A stretch of DNA of 64,000 nt from UBA5336 sp039815055 (GTDB lineage: Bacteria > Pseudomonadota > Alphaproteobacteria > Caulobacterales > Hyphomonadaceae). Of this stretch, positions 19,259 to 26,503 are shown piece by piece. The translations under genes were made by a program, and so were the position numbers. Where the stretch lies: positions 17,008-81,007 of the forward strand of contig JBCCAA010000005.1 of NCBI GenBank assembly GCA_039815055.1, given 5' to 3'. Numbering within the stretch: the stretch's first letter is position 1; each line of letters begins with the position of its first letter. Below the pieces are notes generated by a model. It saw only the letters and a list, made by a program, of their open reading frames with translations, did not search any database and was not told the origin of the DNA.

Positions 19259-20170
19259 ATGCAACCGCGCCAGATCTCTCCACTCCTCATTGCGGCTCTG
19301 GGTGTCTTCTCAGGATGCCTGGTCGATGTGTGCGTGAAATACCTGGCTCAGGACATCAACGTGTTTGCCCTCACCGTTTGGCGCTTTCTGTTCGGCGGCG
19401 CCTACGCCATGACGATCTACCTGTTGTTGCGGCGACCGTGGCCGCGCTGGGAAGCCTGGCGATTCCACAGCATCCGCGGCGTCATTCACCTGACAGCGGC
19501 CATGAGTTTCTTCTATGCACTGACGCAACTGGGCCTGGCGGAAGCCACCGTCATGGGCTTCACCGCCGCTTTGATGATTGCGCCGATCGCGAGGGTGATC
19601 CTCAAAGAAAAATTCGGGCGTATCAGCGTGGCCGCAGCCCTTGTCGGATTTATAGGTGCAGCCATCACCTTGTCCGGCGAAACTGTGGCCGGGCCGGAGG
19701 ACGGAAACCGGGTGCTCGGCGTGGCAGCAGTCATGCTGGCGGCGCTGACTTACGCTATTTCCATTGTATTGTTGCGCCTGCGCACGCAAAGCGAAGACAC
19801 GCTCACCATTGTCATGATGTCGAATGTTCTGCCCGCGCTGATTGGCTTGCCGGTCTTGCTGGCGGTCGATCCCATTCCTGCAGCCACAGATCTGCCCGTC
19901 TTCGCCGCTCTTGGCCTGTTCGGCTTGGGAATCTGGTGGCTGTTTACCATCGCATATGCTCGCGCGCCGGCCCAGCGTCTTGCTCCGCTGGAATACACCG
20001 CGCTGATCTGGAGTGCGCTGTTCGGCTGGATGATCTTTGGCGAAGTGCCCGGCTGGCAGCTATACGTCGGTGCAGTGGTGATCATCGGCGCATGCTTGTT
20101 GGTGGCATTCGAAGATCGGTTCGCCACAAGGCGGGAGGCACGCCTGCCTGTCAGCGACCTTGTGGAGTGA
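19259..20170 (+). CDS. EamA/DMT family membrane transporter
   Basis: A 303-residue inner-membrane protein with about ten hydrophobic helices in two EamA repeats (roughly residues 8-140 and 150-285). Typical features are the early FSGCLVDVCVKYLAQ region, AEATVMGFTAALM, and the second-half AQRLAPLEYTALIWSALFGW followed by FGEVPGWQLYVGAVVI. DMT proteins export amino acids, nucleosides or other metabolites; the substrate cannot be predicted. It is divergent from glmS and converges on the next gene, overlapping its end by 20 bases. The competing 454-codon frame at 19249 is an out-of-frame shadow. Confidence 0.88.
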   Translation: MQPRQISPLLIAALGVFSGCLVDVCVKYLAQDINVFALTVWRFLFGGAYAMTIYLLLRRPWPRWEAWRFHSIRGVIHLTAAMSFFYALTQLGLAEATVMGFTAALMIAPIARVILKEKFGRISVAAALVGFIGAAITLSGETVAGPEDGNRVLGVAAVMLAALTYAISIVLLRLRTQSEDTLTIVMMSNVLPALIGLPVLLAVDPIPAATDLPVFAALGLFGLGIWWLFTIAYARAPAQRLAPLEYTALIWSALFGWMIFGEVPGWQLYVGAVVIIGACLLVAFEDRFATRREARLPVSDLVE

Positions 20171-21017
20171 GCCCCATTGCGGCTGAAAGCGCCGCCAGAC
20201 CCGCCTCAATCCCGACCCTGGGTGCAAAATCGTGCGGTAAGTCCGGCTGGCCAACGGCGCCCTTGTCAAGTTCAACTCTGGCAAGTTGCGCCGCGCCGAC
20301 CGGTGATGGCAATCCGAGGCCAACCCAGGCATTCAACGGGGCCAGCGGCACCTGGACCGGCGTGCAACTGCCGCCCACCGCACGGCAGGCAATCCGCACC
20401 ACATCCCATTGCGGAAGTGTGTCTGGCCCACCCACCGGCAAACGCCCAGACAGCGCAAGCCGCTGCGTCACCAGGCCGGCTGCAAGGCGTACCAGATCGT
20501 CAATATGGATCGGCTGCTGGAGGGCCTTTGCCGTGCCGGGCACCGGCAGCACAGGCCATTTGGACGCGTGGCGAAGGAGGCGCGAGAAGTTCCCGTCACC
20601 CGGATGGCCATAGATCATGGTCGGGCGAAGAATTGCCCAGTTCGGCGCGGCCTCCATCACCTGCTGCTCCGCCGCCGCGAGGCTACGATAGACCGCATCT
20701 TCCGGCGTGATGGCCACATTGTTGGACGAGAAGGCCACGCCCCGTGAAACACCGGCTCCAGCGAGTTCGGCAATCGCGTTGGCCGCCATGCTCAGGATCG
20801 GCGTCAAAACCGCTGCATCAATGTCCTTGGCCGCCATTCGAACTGCGATTGTATCGCTGACATCAAGCTCGGCCAGTTCAACACCTGCTGCCAGCAGGCG
20901 CTCATCTTCGCCAAAGCTGGACCGGCGCGTGGCAAGGACGCGGTGACCCTCAGCCGCCAAGTCAACGGCGATGCGCGCGCCAAGCGGTTTGCCAGCCCCA
21001 ACAACGAGAATGTGCAT
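20151..21017 (-). CDS. NAD(P)-binding Rossmann-fold protein, epimerase/NmrA-like
   Basis: A 288-residue atypical short-chain dehydrogenase/epimerase relative. The N-terminal nucleotide-binding loop is VVGAGKPLGARIA (residues 5-17), followed by TRRSS at the second strand, which suggests NADP preference. ILRPTMIYGHPGDGN and PIHIDDLVRL match the extended-SDR pattern seen in epimerases and complex I assembly-type proteins. The classical YxxxK catalytic pair is not evident (VYRSLAAAEQQ replaces it), so it may bind rather than turn over substrate. It ends inside the exporter gene and lies 2 bases downstream of the YdeI-like gene, probably one operon. Confidence 0.78.
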   Translation of the reverse strand: MHILVVGAGKPLGARIAVDLAAEGHRVLATRRSSFGEDERLLAAGVELAELDVSDTIAVRMAAKDIDAAVLTPILSMAANAIAELAGAGVSRGVAFSSNNVAITPEDAVYRSLAAAEQQVMEAAPNWAILRPTMIYGHPGDGNFSRLLRHASKWPVLPVPGTAKALQQPIHIDDLVRLAAGLVTQRLALSGRLPVGGPDTLPQWDVVRIACRAVGGSCTPVQVPLAPLNAWVGLGLPSPVGAAQLARVELDKGAVGQPDLPHDFAPRVGIEAGLAALSAAMGLTPQGR

Positions 21018-21019
21018 CG

Positions 21020-21613
21020 CTAACGCCCTTTTGCTTCAGGGTATCCGGCGCGCAGGCCGAGGGCGGCCAGCCGCGCGGTTTCCGCTATTCGCTTCTGCCG
21101 GGTTTCCGGCCGCTTCGCGGTCCAGATCCATTCCAGGATGCCGCGGCGAACCGAACGCGAAAATCCATTCCACATCGCCTTTGACTGTGCATTTTCGAGC
21201 GCCTCTAGCAAATCATCGGGTTCGGTCAGAGTCTCGACTTCGTTGAGCGCATCCCACGTGCCATCTGCTTTCGCCCGGTCGATGAGCGCCTGCCCGGAGG
21301 GCTGAATACGCCCGTCCAACATCAAGGCCTCAACCCGCGCCTTGTTCACAGCAGACCAGCGGCTGCCAGCTCGGCGCGGACTGATCAACAGCCTTGTTCG
21401 ATCAGAATCCTCAGTACGGCGCAGACTGTCGATCCATCCCCAGCACACCGCCTCATCCCGGACATCGCCATAGGGCACGTAGGGCCCGCGGCCCTTCTTA
21501 TAAGTCACGGCCCAGACAGCCCCGTCCTGCGCGTGGTTGGCCGAAAGCCAGTCTCGCCACGCCTTGAGGCTGTCGACAGCAACGCGTGCCAGATGTTCAC
21601 CGCCCTTTGCCAT
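21020..21613 (-). CDS. YdeI/OmpD-associated family protein
   Basis: A 197-residue soluble protein of the YdeI (bacteriocin-protection/OmdA) family. Diagnostic segments are AVWAVTYKKGRGP, VRDEAVCWGWIDSLRR, LLISPRRAGSRWSAVNKARVEAL and LDGRIQPSGQALIDRAKADGTWD. The C-terminal helical part (SRSVRRGILEWIWTAKRPETRQKRI) matches the family. The biochemical role of the family is poorly defined. In-frame ATGs at 21613 and 21631 are both possible and neither has a strong ribosome site; 21613 is chosen because homology begins soon after it. Confidence 0.85.
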   Translation of the reverse strand: MAKGGEHLARVAVDSLKAWRDWLSANHAQDGAVWAVTYKKGRGPYVPYGDVRDEAVCWGWIDSLRRTEDSDRTRLLISPRRAGSRWSAVNKARVEALMLDGRIQPSGQALIDRAKADGTWDALNEVETLTEPDDLLEALENAQSKAMWNGFSRSVRRGILEWIWTAKRPETRQKRIAETARLAALGLRAGYPEAKGR

Positions 21614-21753
21614 ACATCTGTTAGGCAACATTTCGTGAAATCTGCAAAGCGTTGTGTTTCCGCACTTGCCCCGCAAAGCGACCACCTGCTACGGCCAGAA
21701 AGGTTCGAGGGCTGGTGCAGGGTGCCGGCGATACGTGTTGAGGGGGTTCCGCG

Positions 21754-22872
21754 ATGTCTATCGCCGGGTATGAAATTCTTGCTGTCGTCGGCTTTCTGTT
21801 CGCTGCCTACGCCGTCATCGCAAACGATTCGATCCAGACACTTGGAACTTTCCTGGCCTCAAATTCCCACCGGCCCTGGTGGATGTTGTGGATCTTCGCC
21901 GCCAGCATCATGGTCGTTGCACTGCTATCAAACCAATTCGGTCCTCAAATCTCCACCTGGTTTGCCGATATGGGCATCGGCCCATTGGCGAGCTTCTTCG
22001 CAGGGTTCGATGGTGGGCTGGCCGACGGGAAACTGAACTCTATCCCCTACCCGGAAACAGGCATCCAGTGGTACCATGCGCTACCGCCGCTTGTGCTGCT
22101 ATTTCTCACACGCTTTGGCATGCCGGTCTCCACCACCTTCCTCGTGCTGACCGTGTTTGCCCTGACAGGCGGGCGCCAGACGGAAGGCGTTATGGAGAGC
22201 ATGCTGATCAAATCCATGATCGGCTATCTCGTGGCCTTTGGCGCCGGCGCCGTGATCTGGCTGTTGATTTCGCGCCTGTGGGAAGTCTGGATCAGTAAGA
22301 CCGACCACAATGAAGACAGCCATCCCGCCTGGAGCATCGCCCAGTGGCTAACGACCGGCTTTCTCTGGTTCACCTGGCTGCAACAGGATTTCGCCAATAT
22401 CTTCGTCTTCATGCCCCGCGAGGCGGTGCTGGACGCCAATGGCGAGGTGACTTCCATGGTGTTTGCACCGTTCACCGTCGTCGCCGGCGCCCTGATCATG
22501 GTCGCCATGATGGGCTATATCTTCAAAACGCGCGGCGGCGAGATCCAGAAGATCGTGACAACGAAAACCCACACAGTGGATGTGCGCGCAGCCACGATCG
22601 TCGACCTCATCTATGCCGTTGTGCTCTACTATTTCAAAGAGCTGAACGATGTGCCGATGAGCACCACGTGGGTGTTCCTGGGCCTGCTCGCCGGGCGGGA
22701 GTTGGCCATCTCCTTCGTCACGGATTTGCGCGAACGGGGTGCGGCCGCTCTCGATGTCGGTTCGGACGCGGGCCGGGCCCTGATCGGGCTTGTCATCTCG
22801 GTGGTGCTGGCCATCGGCATGCCGTGGGCGGCCTATGGAGAGATGCCGCGTTTCTTCGGTCTGGGTGGCTGA
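21754..22872 (+). CDS. Divergent PiT-like membrane permease
   Basis: A 372-residue inner-membrane protein with about nine to ten hydrophobic helices. It is not a standard transporter, but short motifs recall the PiT phosphate permeases: AVIANDSIQTLGTFLAS near the start (PiT: GANDxxNxxGT), FGMPVSTTFLVLT (PiT: PVSTTH), and in the second half FKELNDVPMSTTWVFLG. The repeated ND and P(V/M)STT elements suggest two homologous halves. A soluble loop between them holds WLQQDFANIFVFMPREA. Substrate unknown; phosphate or another anion is an inference. It leads a three-gene run whose members overlap by 8 and 4 bases. Confidence 0.72.
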   Translation: MSIAGYEILAVVGFLFAAYAVIANDSIQTLGTFLASNSHRPWWMLWIFAASIMVVALLSNQFGPQISTWFADMGIGPLASFFAGFDGGLADGKLNSIPYPETGIQWYHALPPLVLLFLTRFGMPVSTTFLVLTVFALTGGRQTEGVMESMLIKSMIGYLVAFGAGAVIWLLISRLWEVWISKTDHNEDSHPAWSIAQWLTTGFLWFTWLQQDFANIFVFMPREAVLDANGEVTSMVFAPFTVVAGALIMVAMMGYIFKTRGGEIQKIVTTKTHTVDVRAATIVDLIYAVVLYYFKELNDVPMSTTWVFLGLLAGRELAISFVTDLRERGAAALDVGSDAGRALIGLVISVVLAIGMPWAAYGEMPRFFGLGG

Positions 22873-23362
22873 TACGGGGTTGATCTGCGCTGGCTTCGGC
22901 GGCGGGTGCCACTGGTGCACCGAGGCGGTATTCCAATCCTTGCGCGGTGTTCGAACGGTCGAGCAGGGATTTATCCGGTCCGAACCGCCCCATGACACGT
23001 GGTCGGAAGCGATCATCGCCCATTTCGAACCTGCACTGATCGGCCTGGATACTCTGATCGCCGTACATGTTCGCACCCATGCGGCAACGTCAAACCATAC
23101 ACTGCGCGGCAAATATCGCAGCGCCGTCTATACGTTCGATGACGCGCAAACCGAAAACGCCAGGACGCACCTCGCGCAGGAAGCGCAGAACTTCGAGGAG
23201 ACATTGGTCACACAGGCCTTACCCTTTCAGAGCTTCAAAGCTTCAGATGAGCGGTTCCAGAACTATTACGCCACACGGCCCGACCGCCCGTTCTGCGCCA
23301 CCTATATCGATCCGAAACTGGCAGAAATCCGGCTGTGTTTCTCAGATTATGCCGCCACATGA
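22865..23362 (+). CDS. Divergent, shortened MsrA-like protein
   Basis: A 165-residue protein clearly related to peptide methionine sulfoxide reductase A but divergent. The active-site motif reads GGGCHWCTEAVF, with His in place of the usual Phe after the catalytic Cys. GKYRSAVYTF and RFQNYYATRPDRPFC match the later family blocks. The segment between the first strand and the HAE-type motif is about 15 residues shorter than normal. The start is uncertain: a GTG at 22865 overlaps the permease stop by 8 bases, and a TTG at 22880 would give a more typical beginning. The tight coupling to a PiT-like permease is unusual. Confidence 0.75.
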   Translation: MADTGLICAGFGGGCHWCTEAVFQSLRGVRTVEQGFIRSEPPHDTWSEAIIAHFEPALIGLDTLIAVHVRTHAATSNHTLRGKYRSAVYTFDDAQTENARTHLAQEAQNFEETLVTQALPFQSFKASDERFQNYYATRPDRPFCATYIDPKLAEIRLCFSDYAAT

Positions 23363-23943
23363 ACACGTCGGCACATCTGATCGTCGCTTCCGCCGTTCTC
23401 AGCCGCAGGGACGCTCCAGTCCGCAATCGTTGGATCATCTTGGGCGCTCTGTTGCCCGATCTCTGGATCTTTGTGTTCTTCGCCTGGGCCGGGGGCGTTC
23501 AGGGCCTGCCGGGGGAGACGATCTGGAACGAAACCTACTGGCGTGAGCCGTGGCAGACAATTGGCGCCGCGTTCAATTCCCTTCCCCTCGCGACCCTGAT
23601 CGTGGCTGCCGGGCTCGCAGCAAAACGGACCTGGTTGACCGTCTTCGGCCTTGCCATGACCTCTCACATTGCCCTGGATTTGCCGCTGCATGGCGATGAT
23701 GCGCATCGTCATTTTTGGCCACTAACAGACTGGCGGTTCATCTCGCCAGTGTCTTATTGGGATCCGGCAGCAAATGGCCGTTGGGGCAATCTGATCGAGC
23801 TGGGTGTTGTGATTGCAGGTAGCGCCATCTTGTGGCGCCGGTTTCCGCGGATTTGGGTGCGCAGCCTGTTGGGCATCTCCGTGGCTGCCAGCCTCGTCAT
23901 GGCCATGGTCTACTGGTTTATGCCGCTGAGCGCCGGACCGTAA
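23359..23943 (+). CDS. Multi-pass membrane protein, DUF457/YdjM-like (often labelled CobQ)
   Basis: A 194-residue membrane protein with about four to five hydrophobic segments. It begins MNTSAHLIVASAVL, then RWIILGALLPDLWIFVFFAW, and has a conserved polar stretch SHIALDLPLHGDDAHRHFWPL. The histidine/aspartate set (AHL, LLPD, SHIALDLP, HRHFWPL) resembles the membrane-bound metal-dependent hydrolase-like DUF457/YdjM group. Proteins of this type are sometimes mislabelled as cobalamin biosynthesis CobQ. The start overlaps the MsrA-like stop by 4 bases (ATGA). It converges on the 23910 gene, overlapping it by 34 bases. Confidence 0.75.
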   Translation: MNTSAHLIVASAVLSRRDAPVRNRWIILGALLPDLWIFVFFAWAGGVQGLPGETIWNETYWREPWQTIGAAFNSLPLATLIVAAGLAAKRTWLTVFGLAMTSHIALDLPLHGDDAHRHFWPLTDWRFISPVSYWDPAANGRWGNLIELGVVIAGSAILWRRFPRIWVRSLLGISVAASLVMAMVYWFMPLSAGP

Positions 23944-24200
23944 CCCAGCACAAAGGCAATCACTTTGTCTTCCGGCATCTCGCAAGGTTTGAGGCGATAC
24001 ACCCCGCCCGCGAGATATAGGTTGAAGCTGACATGGTCGGCGCCGCCCAGCGCTTCTCCGTATAGCTTCACGCGCTTGCCATCCGCGGAACGCTCAACCG
24101 TCACACCCCAGGCATCGCCGCAATGGTCGCCGCGGGAAAAGCCGGTGGGAAGATGGGTAAGAGCTTGAAGGAACGCTTCAAACCTTTCGGCGTCAGCCAC
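23910..24200 (-). CDS. Uncharacterised protein, 96 residues
   Basis: A small soluble protein with no recognised domain. Visible features are a mid-region with GVTVERSADGKRVKLYGEAL, then HVSFNLYLAGG, and a C-terminal stretch LKPCEMPEDKVIAFVLGYGP that looks conserved and ordered. It probably ends the long minus-strand ilv transcript: its start overlaps the end of the DUF3617-like gene by 8 bases. Its 3' end overlaps the convergent membrane gene by 34 bases. No function is proposed. Confidence 0.7.
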   Translation of the reverse strand: MADAERFEAFLQALTHLPTGFSRGDHCGDAWGVTVERSADGKRVKLYGEALGGADHVSFNLYLAGGVYRLKPCEMPEDKVIAFVLGYGPALSGINQ

Positions 24201-24612
24201 CGCACGTCTCTGCGATCCGGCGCGCCGTGGCGGTGACGCTGAGATTCACCGGCGTGTCTTGTGACCCGGTCCACCCTTCGGCCACCAGACGGCCGGCTTG
24301 CTCACCCACGGTAATCTGACCGCTCAATTCGCCCTTGATATCGCCGGTGCAAGCAAGTTGAAAACTATAGCCCGCCTCAATCGGAGACGCCGTAACCAGT
24401 GCGCAGCCCGGCGCAATCGAAGCGGCAGCCTCAGACAGGTTGTAGGCGTTGTCGCCGGCCTCGAAACACTCATCACCGGTATCGCTCAGCGTGGCAGGGC
24501 CCATGCGCGCAGTGCCTTCATAGCTCCATTTGCCCGGTGAAAACGTCACCGATTGAGCAAGCGCGGCGGGCGCGCAAGCCACGGTTAAAGCTATAGCAAC
24601 GATACGGATCAT
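24193..24612 (-). CDS. Exported DUF3617-like protein
   Basis: A 139-residue protein with a clear signal peptide (MIRIVAIALTVACAPAALA, cleavage before QS) and a small beta-rich mature domain. The opening FSPGKWSYEGTARMG, paired cysteines and the ending ATARRIAETC resemble the DUF3617 family of periplasmic proteins of unknown role. Two ATGs lie close together; 24612 is chosen because GGGGAG then sits 6-7 bases upstream, whereas it would abut the ATG at 24618. It overlaps the next gene by 8 bases and is probably transcribed with the ilv operon or from the 56-base gap upstream. Confidence 0.72.
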   Translation of the reverse strand: MIRIVAIALTVACAPAALAQSVTFSPGKWSYEGTARMGPATLSDTGDECFEAGDNAYNLSEAAASIAPGCALVTASPIEAGYSFQLACTGDIKGELSGQITVGEQAGRLVAEGWTGSQDTPVNLSVTATARRIAETCGG

Positions 24613-24668
24613 GGACATCTCCCCTATGAATGAGGAGATGGAGCTGAATCGTGGCCAAAGCGCGGCGA

Positions 24669-25478
24669 TCACGTCTTGAATCGCAGCCAGTCATTGTGAC
24701 GTCCCGCGGCAAATACGAGGTCATCCTGCGGAATAGAACAGTGGCGCATGGCCAACTCGCGGATCTCGGTTTCCCGCTGTCCAAGCGACTGACTGTCCCG
24801 AAGGTTCACATGGGTCGTTTTCGGCTTTGAAAACAGACCAGTTTTAGTGGTCATGGCCTTCATAGCGGCGGGTGATTTGAAGCCCTGAAACAGAACGCCT
24901 CGCAGCTGCGCCCTGAAGTCATAGCGATAGACGTCATCACCGCCATAGGAGAGTGCGACACGGCCCGTCCAATCGATGTCGAAGTGATGTGGGGTAGCGG
25001 ATGCATGGAACGTCAGATCGTGTCCAGCGACGGCGTCGTGCCCCTGAATATAGCAGTGGAAGGCATGGGAATCGAAGTCGATAAAGGGTGCATTTGGGTC
25101 GATTGGATCAAGTTCGAATTGCCGACCAGCCAGCCAGTTCAGATCGAAGAGGGCACCATCGCCGCCGAGGCGCGGCCCAGCATTCGTTTCAATGCTGCAC
25201 CGATGGTAATTGCCCCAAACGATATGAGATTTCCAGCTGCTGCGATCGATGCCCCGGTCAATCTCGTGGTCTTCCTCTTCATAGGCCGCGTCCCGCGCTG
25301 CCTCATCCATCTCAGCATCGTAGTCTTCGGACTCGATACGAAGATGCAGATGCAGGCCAGGCTGCGCCCAATCACGTCCTTCACCCGCGAAGATACCCCA
25401 AAGCTCAGCGGTCTTGATCGCATGCCCGTCCGGCCAGGGATTCCCGGGAAACCAGATTCGGCCGGAGGGTTCTGCCAT
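24669..25478 (-). CDS. Uncharacterised protein, 269 residues, downstream of ilvC
   Basis: No family recognised. The protein is soluble-looking, acidic, and rich in aromatic residues and histidine (HLHLRIESEDYDAEMDEA; HAFHCYIQGHDAVAGHD; HASATPHHFDIDWTG). It appears beta-rich in the middle with a basic C-terminal part. No signal peptide. The start lies only 5 bases after the ilvC stop, so it is almost certainly part of the ilv transcript. The histidine-rich central section could bind metal, but no specific motif can be named. Confidence 0.75.
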   Translation of the reverse strand: MAEPSGRIWFPGNPWPDGHAIKTAELWGIFAGEGRDWAQPGLHLHLRIESEDYDAEMDEAARDAAYEEEDHEIDRGIDRSSWKSHIVWGNYHRCSIETNAGPRLGGDGALFDLNWLAGRQFELDPIDPNAPFIDFDSHAFHCYIQGHDAVAGHDLTFHASATPHHFDIDWTGRVALSYGGDDVYRYDFRAQLRGVLFQGFKSPAAMKAMTTKTGLFSKPKTTHVNLRDSQSLGQRETEIRELAMRHCSIPQDDLVFAAGRHNDWLRFKT

Positions 25479-25483
25479 GGGCT

Positions 25484-26503
25484 CTAGTTCCTTGACTTGT
25501 CCACAAGACGGTCATTCTGAGCCCAGTGCATCATGCCGCGCAGTTTCTCTCCCACCTCTTCAATCGGATGCTCATTGAGGCGGGCGCGGGTGGCATGGAA
25601 GCTTGGTGCGCCGGCCTGGTTTTCCAACACCCAGTCGCGGGCGAACTTACCGGACTGGATATCCTCCAACACCGCCTTCATCGCCTTCTTGCTCTCCTCG
25701 GCGATCACGCGCGGGCCGGAGACATATTCGCCATACTCGGCCGTATTGGAGATCGAGTAATTCATGTTGGCAATGCCGCCCTCATAGATGAGATCCACGA
25801 TCAGCTTGGTCTCGTGCAGGCATTCGAAATAGGCCATTTCCGGGCTGTAGCCGGCCTCGACCAGAGTCTCATATCCCGCCTTGATCAGCTCAACGATACC
25901 GCCACACAGCACGGCTTGTTCGCCAAACAGGTCGGTCTCGGTTTCTTCGCGAAAATTGGTTTCGATCACCCCGGCGCGGGTGTTGCCGATGGCTTTGGAA
26001 TAAGACAAGGCCACCTCGCGCGCCGTTCCGGTTGCGTCCTGGTGGATGGCGACAAGTCCCGGCAAGCCAAAGCCCATCTGGTACTGCGCACGCAGTGTGT
26101 GGCCGGGGCCTTTCGGGGCGGAAAGGGACACATCCACACCCGCTGGCGGACGAATGAGATTGTAGTGAATATTGAAGCCATGGCCGAACATGATGTGCTG
26201 GCCATCGCGGACATGGGGCTCGATCTCATTGGCCCAGAGCACGGCCTGCTTTTCGTCAGGCACCAGGATCATCACAACGTCGCCCCACTTTGTGGCCTCG
26301 GCGGGCGTCATCACGGTCAGGCCTTCGGCTTCAGCTTTCGCGCGGCTGGAAGAGGTCTCCTGCAGGCCGACCACAATCTCTTCCACGCCGCTGTCGCGGG
26401 CGTTCAGCACATGGGCGTGCCCCTGGCTACCATAACCGATGACGGCGACTTTTTTCGCCTTGATGTCTTTGAGGTCAGCGTCCTGCTCATAGAAGATGTT
26501 CAT
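25484..26503 (-). CDS. ilvC: Ketol-acid reductoisomerase (NADP+)
   Basis: Second common enzyme of valine and isoleucine synthesis: isomerises and reduces acetolactate or acetohydroxybutyrate. The 339-residue class I enzyme shows the Rossmann motif IGYGSQGHAHVLNARDSG (about 23-40), the phosphate-binding ETSSSRAKAE, and the C-terminal knotted domain with GEQAVLCGGIVELIKAG, FECLHETKLIVDLIYEGG and SNTAEYG. Its ATG overlaps the stop of the upstream glycosyltransferase-STAS gene by 4 bases, so translation is coupled to a gene outside the pathway. Confidence 0.97.
   Translation of the reverse strand: MNIFYEQDADLKDIKAKKVAVIGYGSQGHAHVLNARDSGVEEIVVGLQETSSSRAKAEAEGLTVMTPAEATKWGDVVMILVPDEKQAVLWANEIEPHVRDGQHIMFGHGFNIHYNLIRPPAGVDVSLSAPKGPGHTLRAQYQMGFGLPGLVAIHQDATGTAREVALSYSKAIGNTRAGVIETNFREETETDLFGEQAVLCGGIVELIKAGYETLVEAGYSPEMAYFECLHETKLIVDLIYEGGIANMNYSISNTAEYGEYVSGPRVIAEESKKAMKAVLEDIQSGKFARDWVLENQAGAPSFHATRARLNEHPIEEVGEKLRGMMHWAQNDRLVDKSRN

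Noticed and set aside
19249..20613. 454-codon open frame on the plus strand across the DMT gene and beyond
   Set aside because: It lies out of frame over the clear DMT transporter, then antisense to the epimerase-like gene. The protein is Arg/His/Cys-rich low-quality sequence without domains.
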